A stretch of DNA of 64,000 nucleotides from Aliarcobacter faecis (GTDB taxonomy: Bacteria; Campylobacterota; Campylobacteria; Campylobacterales; Arcobacteraceae). Of the stretch, positions 16,981 through 27,919 are shown piece after piece. A model generated the notes under the pieces. That model was given only the letters and a program-made list of their open reading frames with translations. It did no database searches and was not told the origin of the DNA. The stretch lies in assembly GCF_013201705.1 (NCBI RefSeq), contig NZ_CP053837.1, forward strand, positions 2,108,001-2,172,000, written 5' to 3'. Numbering within the stretch: position 1 is the first letter of the stretch; the number at the start of each line of letters is the position of its first letter. The position numbers and the translations under genes were made by a program.

Positions 16981-18087
16981 ATGTTATTAACACCAGGTCC
17001 AACTCCTGTACCAGAATTTGCAAGAAAAGCGATGAGTGATATTACAATACACCATAGAACAAAAGAGTTTGAAGCTATTTTTGAAAAAACTAGAAATCTT
17101 TTACTTGAACTTTATGATATGCCAGAAGTTTTAATGCTAGCTTCTAGTGGAACAGGAGCTATGGAAGCTTGTGTTACAAACCTTACTAGAAAAAAAGCTC
17201 TTACAATTAACTCTGGAAAATTTGGAGAGAGATTTGGAAAAATCTGCAAAGCTTTTAATATAGATTATGTAGAGTTAAAAAATGAATGGGATACTCCTGT
17301 TAGTGTTGAAGATATTAAAAATACTATAAAAAATGATTCAAATATTGATGCTATTTTTATTCAAGTTTGTGAAAGTGCTGGTGGATTAAGACATAATATT
17401 GAGCAAATTGCTAGTGTAGTAAAAAAGCTAAATCCAGAGATTATGGTAGTTGCAGATGGAATAACTGCTTTGGGTGTAGAAAAAATTGATACTACAAATA
17501 TAGATGCACTTATTACTGGAAGCCAAAAAGCATTTATGCTACCTCCTGGTCTAGCTATGATTGGTTTATCTGCAAAAGCAGTTACAAAAATAGAAGAAAA
17601 GCCAACGGGTTACTACTTCAATCTTGCTAGTGAAATAAAAAACCAAAAGAAAAATACAACTGCTTATACAGCAGCTACAACTTTAATTATTGGTTTAGGT
17701 GCAATATTAGAAAAGTTTAAAGATATTGGATTTGGAAATTTATATAAACAAACTGCTTTAAGAGCAAAAGCTACACAAGAAGCTTTAAAAGCTATTGGAT
17801 TTAAAATTTATCCAAAAAATCCAGCAAATGCTATGACAACTGTTTATACAGAACAATCAAATGAGATTAGAAAAATTCTAAAAAACAGATACAATGTTGA
17901 TATTGCTGGTGGACAAGACCATTTAGCTGGAAAGATTTTTAGAATAAACCATATGGGATTGATTGAAGATTTTGAAGCTGCTTGGGCAGTTAATGCAACA
18001 GAACTTGTACTAGATGAGTTAGGAATTAGAACATTTGATGGAACTGCAAACAGAGTTTTTGCACAAACATTTTATAAAGGAAATTAA
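16981..18087 (+). CDS. Class V pyridoxal-phosphate aminotransferase
   Basis: Fold type I PLP enzyme of the serine-pyruvate/alanine-glyoxylate aminotransferase group, also annotated as soluble hydrogenase small-subunit-like in this phylum. The 368-residue protein begins MLLTPGPTPVP, has the cofactor-binding ASSGTGAME about 54 and VADGITALG about 158, and the Schiff-base lysine in GSQKAF about 183. The exact substrate is uncertain. It begins a plus-strand run with hisZ and purA and is separated from the latter two by only a few bases, so it is probably in one operon. Confidence 0.88.
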   Translation: MLLTPGPTPVPEFARKAMSDITIHHRTKEFEAIFEKTRNLLLELYDMPEVLMLASSGTGAMEACVTNLTRKKALTINSGKFGERFGKICKAFNIDYVELKNEWDTPVSVEDIKNTIKNDSNIDAIFIQVCESAGGLRHNIEQIASVVKKLNPEIMVVADGITALGVEKIDTTNIDALITGSQKAFMLPPGLAMIGLSAKAVTKIEEKPTGYYFNLASEIKNQKKNTTAYTAATTLIIGLGAILEKFKDIGFGNLYKQTALRAKATQEALKAIGFKIYPKNPANAMTTVYTEQSNEIRKILKNRYNVDIAGGQDHLAGKIFRINHMGLIEDFEAAWAVNATELVLDELGIRTFDGTANRVFAQTFYKGN

Positions 18088-18093
18088 TCAAAA

Positions 18094-20192
<2,099 letters not shown>

Positions 20193-20194
20193 TC

Positions 20195-20746
20195 ATGAGA
20201 TTAAAATTACACCATACACCATATGTTTCAAGAAGAATTACAAGAGATTTAATCTCTTGTGATTTTATTGAAGTAAGAAAAGAAAAAGCTAGTATCGAAG
20301 AACAAGTTGAAAGAATTTTGGATGAAGATATAGAAAAAGAGCATAATTTAGATGAAAAAGTAGAAGAAATTTTAGATGCTCAAACTGAAGAGATTGAGTA
20401 TCTAAATGCAGATAGAAGACAACTTTTTTGGATGACGAAAAAAAGACTTGCAAATGACTTTGGAGTTATCTTAAACAATGAAGATAGGTTTTCTGATATT
20501 GCTCACAAAATATTAGATTATCTATGGGAGGAGGATTATATACATTTTACTTGTTCAGATAACCAAATAAAAAATATAATATTTGGTTCTTTGGATGATT
20601 TTATTAAAGGATTTGAAAAGGCAGATAGTGAGGTTTTAGCTAAACTTAGAAACTATAAGAGAAAACTAATTCCAGGGACGGAGGACTATGATTTGGTGTA
20701 TCATAGGCTTTATGAAGAAGAGTTAATAAAAAGAGGATTAATTTAA
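20195..20746 (+). CDS. DUF507 family protein
   Basis: Conserved protein of unknown function, recognisable by the start MRLKLHHTPYVSRRITRDLI. The 183-residue product is cytoplasmic, with a long acidic coiled region (about 30-70) rich in EE/EK and a basic C-terminus. It lies two bases after purA and its stop overlaps the carA-like start by one base (TAATG). The purA-DUF507-carA proximity is conserved in related genomes, but I know of no assigned role. Confidence 0.85.
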   Translation: MRLKLHHTPYVSRRITRDLISCDFIEVRKEKASIEEQVERILDEDIEKEHNLDEKVEEILDAQTEEIEYLNADRRQLFWMTKKRLANDFGVILNNEDRFSDIAHKILDYLWEEDYIHFTCSDNQIKNIIFGSLDDFIKGFEKADSEVLAKLRNYKRKLIPGTEDYDLVYHRLYEEELIKRGLI

Positions 20747-21840
20747 TGCAAAAAGTATATATTTATTTAGAAAATGGGACATTTTTAGAAGGGTGCTCTT
20801 TTGGTGCAAATAAAACTGCAATAGGAAAATTAGTTTATAACAATGCAACATTTGGTTATCAAGAGATAATTACAGACCCTAGTAATGCTGGTCTTTTTAT
20901 AAATTTTATGGCTGTTGAAATAGGAAATAGTGGTACAAATAAAGAAGATATGGAAAGCTCTAAAGCACATGCTGTTGGAGTAATTGTAAGAAATTACCAT
21001 GATGCTTACTCAAACTATAGAGCAGAAATGAGTTTAGCAGATTTTCTAAAATCTGAAAATATTATAGGAATTTGTGATATTGATACAAGATATTTGACAA
21101 AAATAGCTAGAGATGAAGGAAGTATGATGATGATTGCTTCAACAGAAATCTCTTCAAAAGATGAATTAGCAAAACTTCTAAAAGAAGCAAAAAAATATGA
21201 TGAAATTAACTTTTTAGAAGAAATTTCAACAAAAGATAGTTATATTCATAAATCTGGTGCTTGGAACAGTGAAACTGGAGAGTTTAATAAAGCAAATATG
21301 AGTGATAAAAAAGTAGTAGTTTATGACTTTGGAGTAAAAAAATCATTTTTAAATGAGCTTGTTGAATCAGGACTTGAAGTTGAAGTTATTCCATATAATA
21401 CAAAAGCAGATAAAATTATTGAGAAATTTAATAATAATGAAATAGGTGGAGTTGTATTAAGTAGTGGTGCTGGAAATCCAAATCTTTATACTAACGAAGT
21501 AGAAAATATTAAAAAATTACTTTTAGCTAATCTTCCTATTTTTGCTATTGGATTAGGTCATTACCTTTTAGCACTTGCAAGTGGTGCAAAATTAGAAAAA
21601 ATAAACTCTATAAAATCAGGTAGTCATCCAATAAGAGGTGAAAAAACTGTAGAAATGTACTCTTTAAATACACAATATGCTATAAAAGATTTTAAAGAGT
21701 TAGCAGATTCTACTTATATAAATGTATTTACAAATAATACAGTTGCTTTAAGATATAAAAACAGAGATATTTTAAGTAGTGAATTCACACCTATTTCAAA
21801 CTCACCAATTTACAAAGAATTTGCCTCTTTAGTAAAATAA
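20746..21840 (+). CDS. carA: Carbamoyl-phosphate synthase small subunit homologue with lost glutaminase site
   Basis: CarA normally hydrolyses glutamine and sends ammonia through a tunnel to CarB for carbamoyl phosphate (arginine and pyrimidine synthesis). The N-terminal CarA domain is well kept (GYQEIITDPS, IDTRYLT, VVYDFGVKKS). The class I amidotransferase domain is not. The nucleophile loop GICLGHQ reads AIGLGHY, giving Gly in place of Cys269. The catalytic HPE reads TPI (348-350), NGPGDP reads SGAGNP, and the QNHG loop reads LNTQ. The frame is intact at the usual 364 residues, so this is a degenerate but not broken gene. Glutamine hydrolysis is not expected. Confidence 0.85.
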   Translation: MQKVYIYLENGTFLEGCSFGANKTAIGKLVYNNATFGYQEIITDPSNAGLFINFMAVEIGNSGTNKEDMESSKAHAVGVIVRNYHDAYSNYRAEMSLADFLKSENIIGICDIDTRYLTKIARDEGSMMMIASTEISSKDELAKLLKEAKKYDEINFLEEISTKDSYIHKSGAWNSETGEFNKANMSDKKVVVYDFGVKKSFLNELVESGLEVEVIPYNTKADKIIEKFNNNEIGGVVLSSGAGNPNLYTNEVENIKKLLLANLPIFAIGLGHYLLALASGAKLEKINSIKSGSHPIRGEKTVEMYSLNTQYAIKDFKELADSTYINVFTNNTVALRYKNRDILSSEFTPISNSPIYKEFASLVK

Positions 21841-21844
21841 ATAT

Positions 21845-21869
21845 AAAACCATCATTTGATGGTTTTATT
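21845..21869 (+). terminator. Terminator after carA
   Basis: AAACCATC and GATGGTTT form a stem around a short loop, followed by TTATT, ten bases after the carA stop. Confidence 0.6.
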
Positions 21870-21957
21870 CCAAATAAAATCATTTAAAAAAATAGCTTTA
21901 ACAATAATTATATTAAAGTAAGATAAAATATATCTCAAAATTATATTAGGGAAAAAT

Positions 21958-22452
21958 ATGAAAGAAAAAAACCTTTTCAATAGAGTTCTAAATTATATTT
22001 ATAACACATCAAAACAACCTATTTTATTAAAAGATATGTTAGTAGCTTCTGTACAATTTAACAATGGAATGGAAGTTGATAGTTCAAGGCTTGGATTTAG
22101 ATTAAGACTTACAAGAGCTTATATAGTTTATATTGCTTTAGTTTTAGCTATTATTGTTCCCATTTCACTTTTAACTCACAAATCTTTAGCAAAGATAGAT
22201 TCTCATATCTCAATAGTTGGTGGTATGGTAATAACAGCTCTAATATTTATGGGATTTAATTATTTTATGGATTTATTAAAAACTAGTATGACAAAAGCAA
22301 CTATAAAAAAAGCTTGGAGCTTACACTTTCCATTTTTTGCTTATGAAGAGTATTCAACAAAGGTAAATGAGATTTTTGAGAATGCAATGAGAGAAGAGGT
22401 TTCAAAAAGAGATTTACAAAAATATATTTTAGATAGATTAGCCAAAATTTAG
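21958..22452 (+). CDS. Conserved membrane protein of unknown function
   Basis: I do not recognise a named family. The 164-residue protein has a soluble N-terminus of about 50 residues, two membrane helices (about 58-76 and 84-103) and a charged C-terminal part rich in Lys and Glu. It has its own unit between the carA terminator and the convergent dacA gene; the RBS is AGGGAAAAAT. No catalytic motif is visible. Confidence 0.75.
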   Translation: MKEKNLFNRVLNYIYNTSKQPILLKDMLVASVQFNNGMEVDSSRLGFRLRLTRAYIVYIALVLAIIVPISLLTHKSLAKIDSHISIVGGMVITALIFMGFNYFMDLLKTSMTKATIKKAWSLHFPFFAYEEYSTKVNEIFENAMREEVSKRDLQKYILDRLAKI

Positions 22453-22459
22453 GCTAAAT

Positions 22460-23272
22460 CTATCTCTTATTTAAAACTGTATCCAGAGCTAGTTTTGTAT
22501 TTTCCCATCTATTTTGAGAGTTAAGCATAACTAAAAGAATATCTTTTTTACCATCTTTTGCTCTAGCAATTAAACAAGGTCCTGCTTTACTTGTATAACC
22601 AGTTTTTACACCTACCATATATTTCTCTTTTGGTAGAAGTTTATTACTTGTATGTGCTGTATAAGTTCTTTTCGTATTTATTGCTTTAAAAGCATAATTC
22701 TCTTTTTTAACTATATCGTTAAAAGTTTTATTTTTAATAGCATATTCTGTAAGTTTTAATAAATCACTTGCTGTTGTTTTATGATTTGGAGCATCAAAGC
22801 CACAAGGGTTTTCAAAATTTGTATTTTTCATTCCCAAAAGCTTTGCCTTTTTATTCATCATATTTACAAAAACTTGTTTATTTCCATTACCTAAATAAAT
22901 TGCTATGGCATTTGCTGCATCATTTGCCGATTTTATCATAGCTGCATTTACTAAATCTCGTAAATAGAACTTCTCCCCAACCTTAAAATTTAAAATTGTT
23001 GGTTCAACATTTTTCATCTCTTTTGTAATAGTAACTACACTATCCATTTTTCCACTTTCTATTGCTAAAATAGAAGTCATAATTTTTGTAAGACTAGCTG
23101 GTCGCACTTGTTGATTTGCATCTTTTTGAAAAATTAACTCTTTTTTAGTCAAATCTTTTACAATGATTGAGTCTAAATCTTTTTCAATTTTTTGGAAAAT
23201 TTGCTTATCATTATATGAAAAAGCAAAAACAGGAATAATAAGCAAAGAGATAGCTGATTTTAATAATTTCAT
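22460..23272 (-). CDS. dacA: D-alanyl-D-alanine carboxypeptidase (PBP5/6 type)
   Basis: Serine peptidase that trims the terminal D-alanine from peptidoglycan stem peptides in the periplasm. The 270-residue protein has a signal peptide (MKLLKSAISLLIIPVFAFS) and the three penicillin-binding motifs: SLTK (60-63), SAN (115-117) and KTG (223-225). It lacks the C-terminal beta domain and amphipathic anchor of E. coli PBP5, as is common in short DacA/DacF forms. It is convergent with the membrane-protein gene and lies 46 bases behind the mnmC-type gene. Confidence 0.92.
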   Translation of the reverse strand: MKLLKSAISLLIIPVFAFSYNDKQIFQKIEKDLDSIIVKDLTKKELIFQKDANQQVRPASLTKIMTSILAIESGKMDSVVTITKEMKNVEPTILNFKVGEKFYLRDLVNAAMIKSANDAANAIAIYLGNGNKQVFVNMMNKKAKLLGMKNTNFENPCGFDAPNHKTTASDLLKLTEYAIKNKTFNDIVKKENYAFKAINTKRTYTAHTSNKLLPKEKYMVGVKTGYTSKAGPCLIARAKDGKKDILLVMLNSQNRWENTKLALDTVLNKR

Positions 23273-23318
23273 TTAGTACCTTAATTAGTTATATATTGTG
23301 ATTATATAATAAAATTAT

Positions 23319-24062
23319 TTAATTATCATATAAAACTTTTGCATTTGGGTTTCTTAGTTTTTTTAATTCCATATCGATATATTTTCCAATATTTTCTTGT
23401 CGCTGTTTAAAAGCAATAGTTATTTTTCTTTTTGTCGCTTTTAACTCATATATTGTAAATCCTGCTTCGTATAAAGAAAGTCTTATATTTGTAGATATTG
23501 CATAAGTTGTAAGAATTGAATTTACTTTGGAAATTCTATAAATTTCATCAAAATACTCTTTTGTCCAAAGTTCAGAATTTACTTCACTTGAAAAAGCATC
23601 TTGATAAACTATATGAAAGAAATCTTTTGGGATTTTTTTTAAATACTCTCTTGCATCACCAATAAAAATTTCAATATTTAATTTTTCACTACTATATTTT
23701 TGATTAATTGATAGTTCATTTATAATATTTCTTAAATTAGTAAACTCTTTGGGATAGGAAAAATTTTTCAAAAATTTTACCAAATCAAAATCTAATTCAG
23801 GTGAATAGATATTTAATTTTATATCTAACCCATTTTTTAAAATATAGTATATTGTAGCAAGAGTGTTATAACCAATACCAAAACAAATATCTAAAATATT
23901 CAACTCTTTTTTATCTTGATGATAATTAAATGCAGGAATTATATGTTTATTTAATGATTCATTTAGTCCACCATCTTCAGTATTATGAAAATGTTGATTA
24001 TATTTTAACGAAAAAAGTGTATTTGAACCATCTTGTGTGGTTACTAAAATATCATCTTGCAT
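23319..24062 (-). CDS. mnmC2: MnmC-type tRNA methyltransferase domain protein
   Basis: Stand-alone version of the N-terminal methyltransferase domain of MnmC (DUF752), which completes methylaminomethyl-2-thiouridine at the tRNA wobble position. The 247-residue protein has the substrate-side start TQDGSNTLFSLKYNQHFHN, SAM motif ILDICFGIGYNT about 56 and the family VYQDAFSS about 156. The FAD-dependent oxidase half of E. coli MnmC is absent. Its start abuts the stop of the preceding gene, so they are co-translated. Confidence 0.85.
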   Translation of the reverse strand: MQDDILVTTQDGSNTLFSLKYNQHFHNTEDGGLNESLNKHIIPAFNYHQDKKELNILDICFGIGYNTLATIYYILKNGLDIKLNIYSPELDFDLVKFLKNFSYPKEFTNLRNIINELSINQKYSSEKLNIEIFIGDAREYLKKIPKDFFHIVYQDAFSSEVNSELWTKEYFDEIYRISKVNSILTTYAISTNIRLSLYEAGFTIYELKATKRKITIAFKQRQENIGKYIDMELKKLRNPNAKVLYDN

Positions 24063-24503
24063 CTATAAGCCATATCCCCAATGATGCATTTTTTTTGCAG
24101 TAAAAATTAAAACATCATCAAAAAGCTCTATTGTATTTGGTGCTTGAAAACCAATATTTTCTAACATATCCAAAATTTCATATCGATTATCATTTGAAGT
24201 TTTTTCTAAAATTATTATATTTCCAGAATTTTCTAAAGCTTTATAGTGTGATTTCAAAATCTCTTCTTGATTTTTACAATAATATAAAATATTACTTAAA
24301 ACAACATATTCAAAAACTCTAGCAACACTTAGTTTTGCACTATTTTCATTGCTAAAAGAGATATATTTTATCTTACCTTGATTTTGCTCTTTTATCTCTT
24401 CTAAAGTATTATTAATCAAATCTAAATTATTATCTATATGTAAAATAGAGATATTTATATAATTACTAAATAAACCTTTAAAAAGTTCTAGTTTTTCTTG
24501 CAA
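24063..24503 (-). CDS. Truncated methyltransferase-like protein next to luxS
   Basis: I do not recognise a named family. The second half resembles the post-motif part of a class I SAM methyltransferase (FEYVVLSNILYYCKNQEEIL, then GNIIILEKT), but no glycine-rich SAM loop is visible in the 146 residues. It may be a degenerate enzyme or a partner subunit. It starts at TTG two bases after the luxS stop with AGGAAAC ahead, and ends one base before the MnmC-type gene, so it is translated together with both. Confidence 0.65.
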   Translation of the reverse strand: MQEKLELFKGLFSNYINISILHIDNNLDLINNTLEEIKEQNQGKIKYISFSNENSAKLSVARVFEYVVLSNILYYCKNQEEILKSHYKALENSGNIIILEKTSNDNRYEILDMLENIGFQAPNTIELFDDVLIFTAKKMHHWGYGL

Positions 24504-24505
24504 GT

Positions 24506-25021
24506 TTAGTTTCCTAAACTTGCTAATTTATCTTCACTTAAAAATAGTTTTTCATTTGACATTACACCAATATCAGATTTTAAAATATCTCTTGCAATAT
24601 CTTTTGCTTCATCAAGTGAGTGCATTGCACATGTTCCACATTGAAAAATATTTAGTTCTGGAATATCACTTTGTTTTTCAACTTTTAAAACATCTTCCAT
24701 AGCTTTTTTCCAAGCACTTGCTACCTCTTTTTCACTAGGAGTTCCTATTAAACTCATATAAAATCCTGTTCTACATCCCATAGGAGAAACATCTATAATC
24801 TCAACTGTTGGAGAGTTTAAGTGATTTCTTATAAATCCTGCAAATAAATGCTCCAAAGTATGAGTACCTTTCTCACTCATCATTTTTTCATTTGGTACAC
24901 AAAACCTTAAATCAAAAACTGTAATATTATCTCCTTTTGGAGTTTTCATAATTTTTGCAACTCTAACTGCAGGTGCTGGCATAATAGTATGATCAACTCT
25001 AAAACTATCTAATAATGGCAT
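24506..25021 (-). CDS. luxS: S-ribosylhomocysteine lyase
   Basis: Splits S-ribosylhomocysteine to homocysteine and the precursor of autoinducer-2 in the activated methyl cycle. The 171-residue protein has the metal site HTLEH (54-58) and the metal cysteine in [10 protein letters not shown] (about 128), plus the dimer-interface motif [12 protein letters not shown] at the start. It heads a minus-strand unit with two methyltransferase-like genes, which ties SAM recycling with methylation by position. A TATAAT lies about 40 bases upstream. Confidence 0.97.
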   Translation of the reverse strand: MPLLDSFRVDHTIMPAPAVRVAKIMKTPKGDNITVFDLRFCVPNEKMMSEKGTHTLEHLFAGFIRNHLNSPTVEIIDVSPMGCRTGFYMSLIGTPSEKEVASAWKKAMEDVLKVEKQSDIPELNIFQCGTCAMHSLDEAKDIARDILKSDIGVMSNEKLFLSEDKLASLGN

Positions 25022-25060
25022 AAGAAATCCTTTTAAAATATAATTAATAAAATATTGTTG

Positions 25061-25066
25061 ATTATA
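25061..25066 (-). promoter_or_regulatory. -10 element (TATAAT) for luxS
   Basis: Consensus TATAAT on the minus strand, 40 bases upstream of the luxS start, in the region divergent from the lipid-transport operon. Confidence 0.5.
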
Positions 25067-25153
25067 TCCAAAAGCTATTTAGAATATAAAATGAAATACT
25101 TTACAAAATTTAGATATTATATAAATTATTTTATTTATAGTGAAAGAAAAATT

Positions 25154-26266
25154 ATGCAAAATAGTGATTATTTTTTATATGAACAAAATGAAAACAACTA
25201 TTTTTTAAAATTATTAAATATCTGGAACAAAGATACTTTAACAAATATTATAAAAAATATAGACAATCTGAGAATTCCTAAAAATGCGAATTTGACTATT
25301 GATTTTCAAAATATAAAAGAGTGTGATAGTAGTGCAGTTATTTATATAATATCTTTTTTAAAGAATTTTAATGAAGAAAATATTAGCTTTTTAAATTTTG
25401 AGAAATTTGAGAAAATATACAATTTTTATAAATCTCACTATCAAGAAAAAAGTTTAGAAATAAAAAATAAAAACCAAATTTTTATAGATATTGGTAAAAA
25501 AAGCTATGATATTTATAAAGAAGCAAAATATTTCGTAACTTTTATTGGTGAAGTTTTCTATTTTTTTATCTACTCTTTAAAAAATCCAAAAAAAATAAGA
25601 TTTACTGCTATGCTAAAATATATTGAAACTTCAGCACTAAATGCACTTTTAATAGTTGCTATAACTTCTTTTTTGGTAGGAGTAGTAATTGCTTATCAAG
25701 GAGCTGTTCAACTTGAAAAATTTGGAGCAAATATTTTTATTGTTGAGATGATAAGTATAACTATGTTTAGAGAGATAGCTCCTCTTGTAACTGCTATTGT
25801 AATTGCAGGAAGAAGTGCAAGTTCTTATACAGCAGAGATTGGAGCTATGAAAATAACAGAAGAAGTAGATGCTATGAGAACTATGAATTTTGAACCTATC
25901 CTCTTTTTAACTCTTCCTAGAATTTTTGCCTTAGGCTTATCTTTACCACTATTAGTATTTCTTGCTGATATTATAGGAATAATAGGTGGAATGATAATAG
26001 CTTATACTAGTTTAGATGTTAGCTTTGTAGAGTTTATAAATAGGTTATATAATGAAGTGGCATTAAAACATCTTTTAATTGGTGTTTTTAAAGCTATCTT
26101 CTTTGGATTTATAATAGCTATAATTGGCTCTTACAGAGGTTTTCAAGTACAAAGTAATACTACAAGTATAGGAAAATATACAACAATTAGTGTAGTAAAT
26201 GCTATTTTTGTAGTTATTGTAATAGATGCTGTTTTTTCTGTAATATTAACTAATATGGGGATATAA
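25154..26266 (+). CDS. mlaE: MlaE-type ABC permease with N-terminal STAS domain
   Basis: Inner-membrane permease of a lipid transporter that keeps outer-membrane asymmetry. With the ATG at 25154 (after GAAAGAAAAATT) the protein is 370 residues; the longer frame from 25055 has no ribosome site. The first ~110 residues look like a STAS/MlaB-like domain (LTIDFQNIKECDSSAVIYII). The MlaE permease follows, with the family stretches GAVQLEKFGAN, FREIAPLVTAIVIAGR and GAMKITEEVDAM. Fusion of MlaB and MlaE replaces the separate mlaB gene. It is first in the mla operon. Confidence 0.9.
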   Translation: MQNSDYFLYEQNENNYFLKLLNIWNKDTLTNIIKNIDNLRIPKNANLTIDFQNIKECDSSAVIYIISFLKNFNEENISFLNFEKFEKIYNFYKSHYQEKSLEIKNKNQIFIDIGKKSYDIYKEAKYFVTFIGEVFYFFIYSLKNPKKIRFTAMLKYIETSALNALLIVAITSFLVGVVIAYQGAVQLEKFGANIFIVEMISITMFREIAPLVTAIVIAGRSASSYTAEIGAMKITEEVDAMRTMNFEPILFLTLPRIFALGLSLPLLVFLADIIGIIGGMIIAYTSLDVSFVEFINRLYNEVALKHLLIGVFKAIFFGFIIAIIGSYRGFQVQSNTTSIGKYTTISVVNAIFVVIVIDAVFSVILTNMGI

Positions 26267-26267
26267 A

Positions 26268-27005
26268 ATGGAGATTATAAAAGTTTCAAATCTTTATACA
26301 GCCTTTGGAGATAATATTGTTCATGAAAATCTATCTTTTAATGTCAAAGAGGGTGAGATTTTTGGAGTTTTAGGAGGAAGTGGTTCTGGAAAAACTGTTT
26401 TAGTAAAACAAATTGTAATGCTAAATCAAATCCAAAAAGGAGATATAGAGATATTTGGTAAGAATATATCAAACCTAAATTTAAAAGAGATAGAAAAAAT
26501 AAAATTGCAATTCTCATATCTCTTTCAATTTGGAGCTTTATACTCATTCTTAAATGTTATAGATAATATTGCTGTGATGCTAAAAGAGTACACAAATTTA
26601 CCAAAAGATTTGATAGAGAAAATAGCTTATACCTATTTGGATATTGTAGGTCTTCCAAAACATACAGCAACACTTTATCCTAGTGAACTTAGTGGTGGTA
26701 TGAAAAAAAGAGTAGCACTTGCAAGAAGTTTAGCATTACAACCAAAAATTCTATTTTTAGATGAACCTACAAGTGGATTAGACCCAGCTAGTACAAAACA
26801 GGTAAATGAACTACTTTTATATTTAAAAAATAGTTTAAATATTACAATTGTTATAATAACTCATGATTTAGAGACTATAAAAACTGTTCTTGATAGATTT
26901 ATAATAATTAGAAAACAGATAATCTTTGATGGAGATATAAAAGAGGCAATGGCTTCAAATGATAGATTTATAAAAGATTTTTTAACAAATGAAAAGGGGG
27001 CATAA
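26268..27005 (+). CDS. mlaF: MlaF-type ABC transporter ATPase
   Basis: Powers the lipid transporter. The 245-residue protein has Walker A GGSGSGKT (about 36), the signature LSGGMKKRVALARS (about 142), Walker B ILFLDEPTSGLDP (about 163) and the switch histidine in ITHD. It starts one base after mlaE and its stop overlaps the mlaD start by one base (TAATG), so the genes are coupled. Confidence 0.94.
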   Translation: MEIIKVSNLYTAFGDNIVHENLSFNVKEGEIFGVLGGSGSGKTVLVKQIVMLNQIQKGDIEIFGKNISNLNLKEIEKIKLQFSYLFQFGALYSFLNVIDNIAVMLKEYTNLPKDLIEKIAYTYLDIVGLPKHTATLYPSELSGGMKKRVALARSLALQPKILFLDEPTSGLDPASTKQVNELLLYLKNSLNITIVIITHDLETIKTVLDRFIIIRKQIIFDGDIKEAMASNDRFIKDFLTNEKGA

Positions 27006-27919
27006 TGGATACAAAAATTAATTTTTTTAAAATTGGCTTATTTGTAACTATTTTATTTGCAAGTCTAGTTATAGCTATATTCTGGCTTGGAAAATATGGA
27101 ATTGAGAATAAAAAATATGATGAATACTCTATATATTTTTCAGAATCTATTTCTGGATTAAATATTGGCTCATCAATAAAATTTATGGGATATGAAGTAG
27201 GAACTGTAAAAAATATTAAAATAAATCCATATAATTCACAAGAGTTACAAATAGATATAGAAATTCAAAAAAACACTCCTATAAAAGAGGATAATTATGC
27301 AATTTTAGGGAATTTGGGTATTACAGGGCTTAAATATATTGAGTTAAAAGGGGGAAGTAATAGTTCTAAACTTTTAAGTGAAAATCAGTATGGAACAAAG
27401 GTAATACCTTCTAGAAAATCAGCTCTTAATACTTTGGTTGATTCTACTGAAGATATTACAAAAGAGCTTACACTTTTACTACTTCAATTTAGAAAAATAT
27501 TAAGTGAAGATAATTTAGCAAACTTTTCATTACTTTTGGAAAAGAGTCAAAAAAGTATGACAAATATTGAGGATTTTTCATCATATTTAGTAAAAAACCA
27601 AAATAAAATTGATGAACTATTAAATAAAATAAAGAATTTTACAGTAGTGGGAAGTTCATCTTTTAGTAGTGTAAAAGCTTCAGCTGATAATTTTAAGGAA
27701 TTAACAACAAAAATGAAAGATGAGTTTGATAAAGGAACTTTTGATATAAAAGAGATAACTCAAGATAATCTTGATAATCTCTCTTCTGTACTTAAAAGTT
27801 TGGAAGATAATTTAAATCAAACTCAAGATTTAATAAAAAATATAAATGAAAGTCCAAGTGATTTACTGCTTAAACAAAAAACTATAAAATATGGTCCAGG
27901 AGAAAAAGATGAAAAATAG
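27005..27919 (+). CDS. mlaD: MCE-domain lipid-binding protein (MlaD-like)
   Basis: Membrane-anchored periplasmic protein that forms the lipid-binding ring of the transporter. The 304-residue product has one N-terminal membrane helix (about 8-27), an MCE domain at about 38-120 (GLNIGSSIKFMGYEVGTVKNI, TGLKYIELKGG) and a long helical C-terminal part (about 135-290) that may form a tube or coiled coil. It is longer than the ~180-residue E. coli MlaD because of that tail. It overlaps the downstream lipoprotein gene by 11 bases. Confidence 0.92.
   Translation: MDTKINFFKIGLFVTILFASLVIAIFWLGKYGIENKKYDEYSIYFSESISGLNIGSSIKFMGYEVGTVKNIKINPYNSQELQIDIEIQKNTPIKEDNYAILGNLGITGLKYIELKGGSNSSKLLSENQYGTKVIPSRKSALNTLVDSTEDITKELTLLLLQFRKILSEDNLANFSLLLEKSQKSMTNIEDFSSYLVKNQNKIDELLNKIKNFTVVGSSSFSSVKASADNFKELTTKMKDEFDKGTFDIKEITQDNLDNLSSVLKSLEDNLNQTQDLIKNINESPSDLLLKQKTIKYGPGEKDEK

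Noticed and set aside
25055-25153. Upstream extension of the mlaE gene
   Set aside because: The extra residues are not part of the STAS-permease plan, the frame runs over the divergent promoter zone, and a better start lies at 25154.
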